From an uncultured Collinsella sp. (GTDB lineage: Bacteria; Actinomycetota; Coriobacteriia; Coriobacteriales; Coriobacteriaceae), in contig CAUDVX010000018.1 of NCBI GenBank assembly GCA_958452935.1, positions 1-31,527 of the forward strand: a DNA stretch of 31,527 nt. Reading direction: 5' to 3'. The position numbers and the translations under genes were made by a program. Shown one piece after another: positions 8,335-16,716 of this stretch (positions are counted from its first letter, which is position 1; each line of letters starts with the position of its first letter). A model generated the notes under the pieces. That model did not search any database and was not told where the DNA came from. It saw nothing but the letters and a program-made list of their open reading frames with translations.

Positions 8335-8480
8335 GTCAGCGAAAACGCCCCCAAGCGAGCAAGGTGACGTGAAAGAGGAGGGAAGCGTACTTTGGTACGC
8401 GACCGACGATTGAACGTCAGATTGCCGCTTAGGGGCGTTTGCAGCGTCGAGCCGTTACGCGGTTCGTAGAACCGCGTAAC
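8335..8480. repeat. post-stop structured repeat, copy 2
   Basis: Second copy of the element at 2920-3066. Outer arms are AACGCCCCCAAGCG (8344-8357) and CGCTTAGGGGCGTT (8426-8439), with one mismatch at a different place from copy 1. The TGACGT/ACGTCA stem is kept. The central hairpin has an unrelated sequence, GCGTAC-TTTG-GTACGC (8385-8400). The terminal 12-bp hairpin is GTTACGCGGTTC-GTA-GAACCGCGTAAC (8454-8480). It begins 7 bases past the htpG stop on the minus strand. Confidence 0.85.
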
Positions 8481-8487
8481 TTGCTAA

Positions 8488-10512
8488 CTACATCAAGTTA
8501 CAAACAGCTGCCGCGAAGGCTACGGGGTCCTCGGGGAGAATGCCCTCGACGAGCAGGGCTTGGTCGTAGAGCAGGCCGGAGTACTGCTTGATCTTGTCGG
8601 CATCGCCCGCCTTCTGGGCAGCGACGAGCTTGGCGAAGACCGGGTGCTTGGCGTTGAGCTCGAGCACGCGCTGGCTCTTGGGCATACCGTCGGGCGTACC
8701 CTCGGGACCCTTCTGGAGCACCTTCTCCATCTCGAGCGAAAGCGGGCCCTCGGTGGTAATGCAGGCGGGGGCATCGGTCAGGCGCGCGGAGACGGCAACC
8801 TTCTCGACCTTGTCGCCGAGCGCCTCCTTCATGGCGTTAAAGAGGTCCTCGTTCTCCTTGGTGGCGTCCTCGGCCTCCTTCTTCTCGTCATCGGTCGCCA
8901 AGTCAAGATCGCCGGTGGCAACGTTCTTAAGCTCCAGGTGACGATCTTCGACCTCAGGCTCGGCACCATCGGCAACTGCCTTCTCGGCAGCCTCGCGAGC
9001 AGCGTCATCCTCGTAGACCTTAGGCATATCGGCAGCCACGTACTCACGCATGGCCTGGAAGGTGAACTCATCCACGTCCTGCGTCAGCAGCAGTACATCG
9101 TAGCCGCGGTCGAGCACGCCCTTCACGACGGGCATCTTGGCCAGACGCTCGCGCGAATCGCCGGCGGCATAGTAGATTGCCTTCTGGCCCTCGGGCATGC
9201 CCTTGGCATACTCGGCAAGGGTGATCATCTTCTGCTCCTTGGCAGACCAGAACAACAGCAGGTCGGCGAGCTCGTCGGCCTTCATGCCGTAGCTCGAGTA
9301 GATGCCGTACTTAAGACCGCGACCAAAATTCTCAAAGAACTTCTCGTATGCCTCGCGGTCGTTGTCGCGCATGTCCTCGAGATCGGCGGTAATCTTCTTC
9401 TCCACACGCTTGGCAATGGCCTTGAGCTGACGGTTCTGCTGCAGCGTCTCACGCGAAATATTGAGCGTCACGTCGGCAGAGTCCACAACACCGCGCACAA
9501 AGTTGTAGTAGTCGGGCAGCAGGTCGTCGCACTTCTCCATAATCAGCACGTTGGAGCTGTAGAGCGCCAGGCCCTTCTCGTAGTCCTTGCTGTACAGATC
9601 GAACGGGGCGCGACCCGGCACAAACAGCAGTGCATCGTACTCAAGCGTACCCTCGGCATGGAAGCTGATAGTGCGCGCGGGATCGTCAAAGTCGTGGAAC
9701 GTGGACTTATAGAACTCGTTGTAATCCTTCTGCTCAACGTCGGAGCTGCGCTTTTTCCAGATCGGCGTCATGGAGTTGATGGTCTCGAGCTCCTGATAGT
9801 CCTCGTACTCGGGCTTATAGTCGTCGCCGGCGTCCTCGGGCTTGGGCTTCTGGCGACTCTTGCTCACCATCATCTGGATCGGGTAGCGCACATAGTTGCT
9901 GTACTGCTGAATCAGGCTCTTGAGGCCCCACTCGGTCAGGAAGCGATCGTAGGTCTCGGCCTCGCCATCGGCATCGAGCTTCTCGTTCTCGCGCAGCGTC
10001 AGGATGACATCGGTACCGTGCTCAGCACGCTCGCCATCCTCGATGGTGTAGCCCTCAAGGCCGTCGGACTCCCAAACGTGGGCGGTATCCTCGCCATAAG
10101 CGCGGCTGACGACCTTCACGTGGCTGGCGACCATAAAGGCGGAGTAGAAACCCACGCCAAACTGACCGATGATGTCGACATCGGAACCCTGCTGCTCGGC
10201 GTTCTCGGTCTTAAACTCCTCGGAGCCGGAATGGGCGATGGTGCCCAGGTTGCGCTCGAGCTCCTCGGCGGTCATGCCGATACCGTTATCCGAAATAGTG
10301 ATGGTGCGGGCGTCCTTATCAAAGGAAACACGGATGGCCAAGTCGCCCTGGTCGAGCTTGACACTCGGATCCTGAAGGCTCTTAAAGTTGAGCTTGTCGA
10401 CGGCATCGCTCGCGTTGGAGATAAGCTCGCGCAGGAAGATTTCCTTATTGGTGTAGATGGAGTTGATCATGAGGTCGAGCAGTTTTTTGCTCTCGGTCTT
10501 AAATTGACGCAT
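8488..10512 (-). CDS. htpG: molecular chaperone HtpG (Hsp90)
   Basis: Bacterial Hsp90, an ATP-dependent dimeric cytoplasmic chaperone that remodels client proteins, often with DnaK. The 674 residues carry the GHKL ATPase signatures: ELISNASDAVDKL (about 29-41), SDNGIGM (about 74-80), and the lid/glycine motif GQFGVGFYSAF (about 115-125). The middle and C-terminal dimerisation domains follow. It is somewhat longer than typical 620-630-residue HtpG; the extra length includes acidic stretches (DDEKKEAEDATKENEDLF) near residue 540. AAAGGA precedes the ATG at 7 bases. No CIRCE or HAIR element is visible upstream; instead a terminator-like hairpin lies in its leader. The stop is followed by structured repeat copy 2. 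Confidence 0.97.
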   Translation of the reverse strand: MRQFKTESKKLLDLMINSIYTNKEIFLRELISNASDAVDKLNFKSLQDPSVKLDQGDLAIRVSFDKDARTITISDNGIGMTAEELERNLGTIAHSGSEEFKTENAEQQGSDVDIIGQFGVGFYSAFMVASHVKVVSRAYGEDTAHVWESDGLEGYTIEDGERAEHGTDVILTLRENEKLDADGEAETYDRFLTEWGLKSLIQQYSNYVRYPIQMMVSKSRQKPKPEDAGDDYKPEYEDYQELETINSMTPIWKKRSSDVEQKDYNEFYKSTFHDFDDPARTISFHAEGTLEYDALLFVPGRAPFDLYSKDYEKGLALYSSNVLIMEKCDDLLPDYYNFVRGVVDSADVTLNISRETLQQNRQLKAIAKRVEKKITADLEDMRDNDREAYEKFFENFGRGLKYGIYSSYGMKADELADLLLFWSAKEQKMITLAEYAKGMPEGQKAIYYAAGDSRERLAKMPVVKGVLDRGYDVLLLTQDVDEFTFQAMREYVAADMPKVYEDDAAREAAEKAVADGAEPEVEDRHLELKNVATGDLDLATDDEKKEAEDATKENEDLFNAMKEALGDKVEKVAVSARLTDAPACITTEGPLSLEMEKVLQKGPEGTPDGMPKSQRVLELNAKHPVFAKLVAAQKAGDADKIKQYSGLLYDQALLVEGILPEDPVAFAAAVCNLM

Positions 10513-10542
10513 GTGCAGTCCTTTCGCGCTACCCCTGCCCGC

Positions 10543-10567
10543 AAAAACGGCCCGGTTGCCCGAGCCG
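10543..10567 (-). terminator. terminator or attenuator hairpin in the htpG leader
   Basis: On the minus strand CGGCTCGG-GCAA-CCGGGCCG forms an 8-bp stem with one G-T pair and a GNRA loop, followed by TTTTT. It ends only about 30 bases before the htpG ATG, leaving no room for a full promoter downstream. It must therefore either be read through or act as an attenuator. Confidence 0.8.
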
Positions 10568-10596
10568 CATCGCAGACCTGCTATGTTCAGACTTAG

Positions 10597-10605
10597 ATTT
10601 TATAA
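10597..10605 (-). promoter_or_regulatory. putative htpG -10 region
   Basis: TTATAAAAT on the minus strand is the only good -10-like sequence between the GNAT gene and htpG. It lies about 85 bases before the htpG ATG and upstream of the leader hairpin. No TTGACA-like -35 is seen. Confidence 0.35.
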
Positions 10606-10674
10606 CCTATTAGCGCGCATATATACATACGGAATCGAAAAACTGTATGTTGGAATACCCGTGCGTCGATTGCC

Positions 10675-10713
10675 AAGGAGTGTCCCCGACTGCCGGCAGA
10701 AAAGGAACGTCCC
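10675..10713. repeat. REP-like direct repeat after the GNAT gene
   Basis: Two near-identical 12-mers, AAGGAGTGTCCC (10675-10686) and AAGGAACGTCCC (10702-10713), flank a perfect 10-bp palindrome CTGCCGGCAG (10690-10699). The second 12-mer ends in the GNAT stop codon. The GTCCC-containing sequence resembles the repeats at 8233-8298 and 26550-26696. Confidence 0.45.
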
Positions 10714-11213
10714 TATCTGTCGCCCATGCGCTTGGCCATCCAGGCGTGGGGCTGACCTTCGTCTTCGTAGTCCACCGGCGCGATCTGCGTGTAGCCGGCC
10801 TTGGCATAGAGCGGCAGCACGTACTCCTGCGCATGCAGCTTTATGAGCTTGGCGCCAGCATCGCGTGCAGCAGCATTGCTGGCCTCGACAATCTTGCTCG
10901 CCAGACCGCGGCGACGCATTGAGGATAGCACCGCAACGCGGCCCATAATGTATGTCTCCCCCGCCGCGACACCTTCGTCCATATCGCACGCCGGCGACAC
11001 CGGGGCCTCCGCGTCGGCCACACGCTCGAGTTCCTCGGGAAACACGCGCGAACAGCCCGCGAGCTCGCCGTCAACATAAAGCGTCACGTGGATGCAACTC
11101 GGGGCCTCGTCGATAGCGTCAAACTCGTTTTCGTAGCCCTGTTCGTCCATAAAAACGACGCGGCGCACCAGCGCCGCGTCCTCAAAGCAACCCGTCTTAA
11201 GTTGGATATCCAT
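10713..11213 (-). CDS. GNAT family N-acetyltransferase
   Basis: Predicted cytoplasmic acetyl-CoA-dependent acetyltransferase of 166 residues. The acetyl-CoA loop is visible as GRVAVLSSMRRRGLASKIVE (about 91-110), matching the GNAT V-x-x-x-x-R-x-x-G pattern. LHAQEYVLPLYAKAGY follows near the C-terminus as in ElaA/PhnO-like members. The ATG has AAGGGG at 7 bases. It lies 39 bases after the PHP phosphatase, so it could be the last gene of the polysaccharide cassette, but nothing in the sequence links it to sugar metabolism. The substrate is unknown. Confidence 0.85.
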   Translation of the reverse strand: MDIQLKTGCFEDAALVRRVVFMDEQGYENEFDAIDEAPSCIHVTLYVDGELAGCSRVFPEELERVADAEAPVSPACDMDEGVAAGETYIMGRVAVLSSMRRRGLASKIVEASNAAARDAGAKLIKLHAQEYVLPLYAKAGYTQIAPVDYEDEGQPHAWMAKRMGDR

Positions 11214-11252
11214 AGCTGCCCCTTCATTCGATGCGAACGTTGGGGAAAAATT

Positions 11253-11900
11253 TTAGCGGAAATGAGCTCCCACGCTAAACTTCGCGCGTGCTTTTGCTAG
11301 GCAATCGTAGTGGCCCACGTTGTGGGCATCGCTCGCGATATAGCTGTACAGGCCTTGCTTAAACAGGCGCTGCGCCGGCTTCTTTTCGTGACCGAATCGT
11401 CCACCTGCGATAAAGTCCGCCGAAGCCTGCAGCTTGCAACCCAGGTCGACCAGACGTTCAGCCACGCTCACATCCTTTTGAATCGCACGATAGCGCTCGG
11501 GATGGGCAATAATCACCTGGTAACCGCGACACTGCAAGTCGTAGATCGTGTTCTCGTATTCCTCAAAGTCATACGAATCAGCACGTGTCGAGAGCTCAAG
11601 CAAAAACTCGTTTGAGCCATCGAAATGCAGGCGATCGGCCCATTCGATGCCCAAATCCATGAGCTTGGCATGATTGACCTCAAAGCCCATCTGCAAATGC
11701 ATATCGCCCGCATGCGCGCTAAGCAGTCGATAGGCCTCCCACATTTTTTCGAAGTCAAAATACGGGTCCCGGCAGTGTGGCGTACACACCATGTGCGTAA
11801 CGCCGGCGGCGCGGGCCGCCTCGAGCATTGCCAAGCTTTGCTCGAGGTTCGCCGCGCCGTCGTCAACACCGGGCAGGATATGGCAGTGGATGTCTCTCAT
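11253..11900 (-). CDS. PHP-type protein-tyrosine phosphatase (CpsB/YwqE-like)
   Basis: Manganese-dependent phosphatase of the PHP superfamily, 215 residues, close in length to CpsB/YwqE (about 245-255). Metal-binding motifs run in order: HCHILPGVDDG (5-15), CTPH (about 39-42), GFEVN (about 72-76), IAHPERY (about 130-136) and SDAH near 190. Such enzymes dephosphorylate the tyrosine cluster of the partner BY-kinase and related proteins, controlling polysaccharide export. Its gene follows the BY-kinase by 24 bases on the same strand, with AGAGGG before the ATG, supporting an operon and this role. Confidence 0.9.
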   Translation of the reverse strand: MRDIHCHILPGVDDGAANLEQSLAMLEAARAAGVTHMVCTPHCRDPYFDFEKMWEAYRLLSAHAGDMHLQMGFEVNHAKLMDLGIEWADRLHFDGSNEFLLELSTRADSYDFEEYENTIYDLQCRGYQVIIAHPERYRAIQKDVSVAERLVDLGCKLQASADFIAGGRFGHEKKPAQRLFKQGLYSYIASDAHNVGHYDCLAKARAKFSVGAHFR

Positions 11901-11924
11901 ATCGCCCTCTTATCTGCGTCGTTG

Positions 11925-12680
11925 CTATTTCTTAAAACGCTTCGCCTTCGCAGGGGTCCCCGTTGCAGCGGCACCGCCAACAGCAGGGTTAACTCCGGCA
12001 ACAGCGTTGTTCTGACCCTTGTCTTCGCCATAGTAAGAGTAATAGTAGTCATGGCTCGAGGTCTCACAGCGGTTCATGACCGTGCCAATTACGTTAACCT
12101 CGGCCTTGTTGAGCTGGTCGAAGGCGGCAATGATCTCGTTGCGCTTGGCGAAGTCCTCACGGATAACGTAGATGGTGCCGTCGGTAATCGCGGCGACCTC
12201 GGCGGCATCAACAAAGGTGCCCACGGGCGGCGTATCGAAAATGACGTACTGGTACTTCTCCTCCAGCGCGGCAACCAGCTTGGCAAAGCGGCGCGAGGCG
12301 ATAATGTCAGCCGGGTTGGGAATGCGCGGCTCGGCATCGAGGAAGAAGAAGTTGGGCTGGCCGGTTTCGACGACAGCCTCGTCAATCGACATCTGGTCGG
12401 AAAGGACGGCGTACAGGCCACCGGAATGACGGAGGCCCAGCAGGTTGGCAAGCGTACGGTGACGCATGTCGCACTCGACGAGAAGGACGCTCTTGCCGCT
12501 GGTCGCAATGGCCTGAGCCAGGTTGACCGCAATGGTGGACTTGCCCTCGTTAGGGATGGAGGACGTCAAGGTAATGGACTTGATCGGCGTATCGACACTC
12601 GCAAAGCGAATGTTTGCCAGCAGCGTCTTGGCTGCGTTGCTAAAGGCGAGGGTATCGCTGGTTTTCTTTTTACGGGCCAT
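11925..12680 (-). CDS. capsular polysaccharide BY-kinase (CpsD/YwqD-like)
   Basis: Cytoplasmic bacterial tyrosine autokinase, 251 residues. It shows Walker A SSIPNEGKST (40-49), Walker A' LLVECDMR (66-73), Walker B VIFDTPPVG (146-154) and a C-terminal tyrosine cluster YYYSYY (212-217), which is the usual autophosphorylation site. It needs activation by the cytoplasmic tail of a Wzz/CpsC-type membrane partner, encoded directly upstream with a 3-base gap. A Gly/Ala/Lys-rich tail follows the tyrosines, so the cluster is not at the very end as in many Firmicutes homologues. No glycosyltransferase genes are next to it. Confidence 0.92.
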   Translation of the reverse strand: MARKKKTSDTLAFSNAAKTLLANIRFASVDTPIKSITLTSSIPNEGKSTIAVNLAQAIATSGKSVLLVECDMRHRTLANLLGLRHSGGLYAVLSDQMSIDEAVVETGQPNFFFLDAEPRIPNPADIIASRRFAKLVAALEEKYQYVIFDTPPVGTFVDAAEVAAITDGTIYVIREDFAKRNEIIAAFDQLNKAEVNVIGTVMNRCETSSHDYYYSYYGEDKGQNNAVAGVNPAVGGAAATGTPAKAKRFKK

Positions 12681-12683
12681 GAA

Positions 12684-13340
12684 TTACTTACCGCCCTTCA
12701 AAACGGGGAAACGACCGATAACGGGCACACCGAGCAGTTCGACGGCATCGTCAACGGAGCGGACGCGGGTATTGAGCATGTCGAGCAGCACGACAATTGC
12801 AACGGCGACGAACAGGCCGGCCAGAGCGGCGACCGCGATGTAGAGCTTGCGATTGGGGCCGCTGGGCTGGTTGGGAATCTTTGCCTTATCGATCACGTTG
12901 ACGGCCTGGGCGGCGTCAACGTCCTGAGCCACGGTAGACACCGAGTTGGCAATGGCGTTGGCGACAGCGGCGGCACCGTCGGGGCTGTCGCCGGTCACGG
13001 ACAGCGAAATGACACGAGTCGTGGTCTCGCTCGTAACGCTCACCTTGTAATCATCCAAGTTGGAAAGACCCAGTTCCTTAGCAGCACCGCTCTTGACGCT
13101 GTCGCTATCGAGCAGCGTCGCGATATCGTTGGAGAGCATCTGGCTCGCCGACAGGTCGTTGTAGTAGCTCGTCTGGCTGCCATCGGTCTTGGCGAGAATG
13201 TACATGCTCGTCGTGGCGGTGTAGGTGTTGTCCATCATAGTGAAGGAGACGACGCCCATGGCGATCGCGCAGACCACCGGGAAGGCGATGACCAGCTTAA
13301 GGTGCTTTTTAAGCAGCTGGAACAGTTCGAGAAGGGTCAT
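12684..13340 (-). CDS. Wzz/CpsC-type chain-length and BY-kinase activator protein
   Basis: Membrane protein of 218 residues with a Wzz layout. A short N-terminal cytoplasmic stretch comes first, then a first helix (about 16-36). The extracytoplasmic domain begins with the typical TYTATTSMYI strand. A second helix (about 167-188, LYIAVAALAGLFVAVAIVVL) ends in a cytoplasmic tail RVRSVDDAVELLGVPVIGRFP. That tail pattern is what activates the partner BY-kinase in CpsC/YwqC systems. It is the first gene of the wzz-kinase-phosphatase operon; AAAGG precedes the ATG. It probably sets polymer length or export of a cell-surface polysaccharide made elsewhere in the genome. Confidence 0.9.
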   Translation of the reverse strand: MTLLELFQLLKKHLKLVIAFPVVCAIAMGVVSFTMMDNTYTATTSMYILAKTDGSQTSYYNDLSASQMLSNDIATLLDSDSVKSGAAKELGLSNLDDYKVSVTSETTTRVISLSVTGDSPDGAAAVANAIANSVSTVAQDVDAAQAVNVIDKAKIPNQPSGPNRKLYIAVAALAGLFVAVAIVVLLDMLNTRVRSVDDAVELLGVPVIGRFPVLKGGK

Positions 13341-13387
13341 GCAGCTTGCCTTTCATTTCCCTAGTTCATATCGACAAAACTGCTCGT

Positions 13388-13417
13388 ATAATATCGCATC
13401 TTTTTGCCAAGTCCGAA
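13388..13417 (-). promoter_or_regulatory. putative promoter of the wzz-kinase-phosphatase operon
   Basis: On the minus strand TTCGGA (13412-13417) and TATTAT (13388-13393) are 18 bases apart, about 50 bases before the wzz ATG. A perfect 12-bp palindrome, TGTTGCGCAACA, lies upstream at 13449-13460 and could be an operator. Confidence 0.45.
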
Positions 13418-13463
13418 CTCTATACATAAGATACAGCGCTGACACCATTGTTGCGCAACATTA

Positions 13464-13492
13464 ACGCCGCACCGGCAGCCCCGATGCGGCGT
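13464..13492 (-). terminator. hairpin after the PhoR-like kinase gene
   Basis: ACGCCGCA pairs with TGCGGCGT around a loop that holds a further CGG/CCG pairing. It lies 24 bases past the kinase stop. Only TTAATGTTG follows on the minus strand, so it is a weak intrinsic terminator. Confidence 0.5.
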
Positions 13493-13516
13493 GAAATTCA
13501 CATGTTTGCAGTACCG

Positions 13517-14941
13517 CTACACGAACTGCTCGTCCTGTTGCGCGGGAAACGTCACCGTGATGGTGGTCCCCACCCCCAACTCGCTTGACAGATCGAGCGA
13601 GGCGTGATGATACAGGGCGGCATGCTTGACGATGGCCAGACCCAGACCCGTTCCACCGCGCGCTTTAGAACGACTCTTGTCAACGCGATAGAAACGCTCG
13701 AACACCTTACCCTGCTCCTCGGGCGCAATGCCAATACCCGTATCGGCAACCGACAGATACGGGCGCCCGTCGTCGTTGGTTCCACACCGCAACGTCACCG
13801 TACCGCCAGGCCGGTTGTAGCGAATGGCATTGCTCGCCAGGTTGTAGATGAGCTCATCGATCAGGCGCGATACGCCTTCGACGACCACAGACTTGGTCTC
13901 ATGTCCTATCGCCACATTTGCCTGGCGGGCGACCTGCTCAAGACGCTGCTCGACCGCGTAGATAGCACGCGAAAGCTCAATGGGCTCCGTGGAGCCAATA
14001 GGCACCGCCTCGCCATCGCTCGCACGCTCGGACTCATCCAAGTTCGAAAGCGTGAGGATATCGTTGACGAGCGCCGCCAAACGGCCCGCCTCACGGTAGA
14101 TGCGGCCGCCAAAGGTGCGCAGATCGTCCTCACCCTCGACCATGCCGTTCGCAATGAGCTCGGCATAGCCTGAGATTGCCGTAAGCGGGGTCTTGAGCTC
14201 ATGGGTGATATTGGCCGTGAACTCGCGGCGCATGCGGTCGTTGTCCGCCAGCACCGCCATCTGGCGCTTGAGCTCCTGGCGTTGCGACTCAATGCGCTCG
14301 AGCATGGGAACCATCTCGGCATAAGCATGCTCGTAGCTGCGGCGAGGATGGTCCAGATCGACCTCCTGCAACGGCTCAATGATGGCGCGGGACTCACGAC
14401 GCGCCAAGAAAAACGAGAGCACCGCACCTGCCGCCGCAATGAGCAGCATCGGCGCCACGAGAGACATCAGAATCGCTGCAACGCCAGGTTGGGCTTGCGC
14501 CAAGCGAACAACCTGGCCGTTGTTAAGTCGGACGGCTCGGTACAGCATAATCTCGTCGAGCGTGGAGCTTGCGCGCTCCGCAGAACCCGAGCCGCTCTCG
14601 AAAGCCTTGGCGACCTCGGGACGATCGCCGTGATTGGGCAACATAGAAGGCGACGCCTCGTTGTCGTAGGCAACCGACCCATCTTTGTTGATCAGCGTGA
14701 TGCGCAAGTCCTCGCGATCGAAGCTGCGCAGAAAGGAAATGGGCTCCCGTTGCTCATTGAGGGCAGCGGCAATAAGCTCGGTTTCCTGCGAAAGGTTGGC
14801 GCTCGTGGCATCTGCCAGGGTATTTTGCACAAAGAACGCGCCCAGCACCGTAAACGCCACGATAACCGCCATAGCGCAGAGAAAAATCGTCGCGAACACG
14901 CGATGCGACAGGGTACGTTTTCCCTGGGGGGCTAAGACCAC
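13517..14941 (-). CDS. phoR: PhoR-like sensor histidine kinase
   Basis: Membrane-bound sensor kinase, 474 residues. Helix 1 is at about 16-38. The extracytoplasmic domain has a PhoR-like LRITLINKDGSVAYDN segment (79-94) and NHGDRPEV. Helix 2 is at about 155-180. The dimerisation domain has phospho-acceptor His247 in ITHELKTPL. The ATPase domain has NLASNAIRYN, DTGIGIAPEE and GGTGLGLAIVKH. It starts at a GTG preceded by AGGAGGAG. It follows the response regulator by 12 bases and, through it, pstB, so phosphate-limitation sensing through the Pst/PhoU complex is the likely role. Confidence 0.88.
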   Translation of the reverse strand: MVLAPQGKRTLSHRVFATIFLCAMAVIVAFTVLGAFFVQNTLADATSANLSQETELIAAALNEQREPISFLRSFDREDLRITLINKDGSVAYDNEASPSMLPNHGDRPEVAKAFESGSGSAERASSTLDEIMLYRAVRLNNGQVVRLAQAQPGVAAILMSLVAPMLLIAAAGAVLSFFLARRESRAIIEPLQEVDLDHPRRSYEHAYAEMVPMLERIESQRQELKRQMAVLADNDRMRREFTANITHELKTPLTAISGYAELIANGMVEGEDDLRTFGGRIYREAGRLAALVNDILTLSNLDESERASDGEAVPIGSTEPIELSRAIYAVEQRLEQVARQANVAIGHETKSVVVEGVSRLIDELIYNLASNAIRYNRPGGTVTLRCGTNDDGRPYLSVADTGIGIAPEEQGKVFERFYRVDKSRSKARGGTGLGLAIVKHAALYHHASLDLSSELGVGTTITVTFPAQQDEQFV

Positions 14942-14953
14942 GAGCTACTCCTC

Positions 14954-15673
14954 CTATGCGCTAGCCGCGCTGTCGGCTCCTTCGGCATCGTCATCGGCCG
15001 TAGGCTCGGCCAGACGATAGCCCACGCCGCGCACGGTCTCTATGGCGCTCGCACGCTCGCCGAGCTTTTGGCGGAGCGTCTGCACATGCACGTCGACGGT
15101 GCGCGAGCCGCCGTCGAAGTCCCAGCCCCATACGCTCTGCAGCAGCGACTCGCGGGTAAAGACCACGCCAGGTTTGCGCATGAGGTACTCGAGCAGGTCG
15201 AATTCGCGCAGCGTGAGCTTGAGCGGTTCACCGGCAACAGTCACTTCGCGGTGGCTGGGCGAAAGTACGATATCGCCCACGCTGAGCACATCGCTCGCCT
15301 GCTTGACCATGCCGCCGCGGCGCAGCAGCGCACGGCAACGGCTAGCGAGTTCCATAAGCGAGAACGGCTTGGTCAGGTAATCGTCGGCACCGCTATCGAG
15401 CGCCATGACCTTGTCGAGCTCGGTGTCCTTGGCGGTGAGCATCATAATGGGCACCGTCGCCGTCAAGCGATCGGCACGCAGACGACGCATAATCGCCAAG
15501 CCGTCGGTATCGGGCAGCATGATGTCGAGCAGCACGGCATCGGGCACCCGTCGCGCCACGGCGGCCTTAAACTCACCATCGCACGAAAAGCCCTCGGCCT
15601 CGATTCCCTGCTTGCGCAGCGCGTAGACCGTCAAATCCCTAATGTTGTCATCGTCCTCGACGTAATAGATCAT
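14954..15673 (-). CDS. phoB: PhoB-like response regulator
   Basis: OmpR/PhoB-family transcription factor, 239 residues. The receiver domain has acidic residues VEDDD at 5-9, phospho-acceptor Asp50 in LLDIMLPD, and a conserved lysine in YLTKPFS. The C-terminal winged helix has LTLREFDLLEYLMRKPG and TVDVHVQTLRQKLG. The ATG at 15673 is chosen over that at 15697 because AAGGGG lies 7 bases before it. The gene lies 64 bases after pstB and before phoR. It probably activates phosphate-starvation genes by binding Pho boxes such as the one proposed upstream of pstB. Confidence 0.88.
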   Translation of the reverse strand: MIYYVEDDDNIRDLTVYALRKQGIEAEGFSCDGEFKAAVARRVPDAVLLDIMLPDTDGLAIMRRLRADRLTATVPIMMLTAKDTELDKVMALDSGADDYLTKPFSLMELASRCRALLRRGGMVKQASDVLSVGDIVLSPSHREVTVAGEPLKLTLREFDLLEYLMRKPGVVFTRESLLQSVWGWDFDGGSRTVDVHVQTLRQKLGERASAIETVRGVGYRLAEPTADDDAEGADSAASA

Positions 15674-15737
15674 GTTGAACCCCTTTGCGGCCGGCATGAC
15701 CGCATCTTAACCCTAAAGGCGCCTGTACTAGATGGTA

Positions 15738-16613
<876 letters not shown>

Positions 16614-16689
16614 ACCGCATACCTCCATATCGATATCAATTCAGCAGTATCGATAGTAGAAATCGCGGCTCATACGCACGTGAGCGCAT

Positions 16690-16706
16690 TGTCAAGTGTT
16701 TGTAAG
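16690..16706 (-). promoter_or_regulatory. putative Pho box / -35 region of pstB-phoB-phoR
   Basis: On the minus strand two TTnACA-like hexamers, TTACAA and TTGACA, lie 10 bases apart, resembling the tandem repeats bound by PhoP/PhoB-type regulators. TTGACA is also a consensus -35; a weak TATGAG follows at 15 bases. The site lies about 75 bases before the pstB ATG. Confidence 0.4.
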
Positions 16707-16716
16707 GGCACGCTGG

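Noticed and set aside
8560..10596. 678-residue plus-strand ORF antisense to htpG
   Set aside because: A shadow of the strongly biased htpG codons; rich in Val/Leu/Gly and without domain motifs. htpG is certain on the other strand.
11625..13364. 579-residue plus-strand ORF antisense to the polysaccharide cassette
   Set aside because: It spans three confident minus-strand genes and shows only the low-complexity antisense pattern of GC-rich coding DNA.
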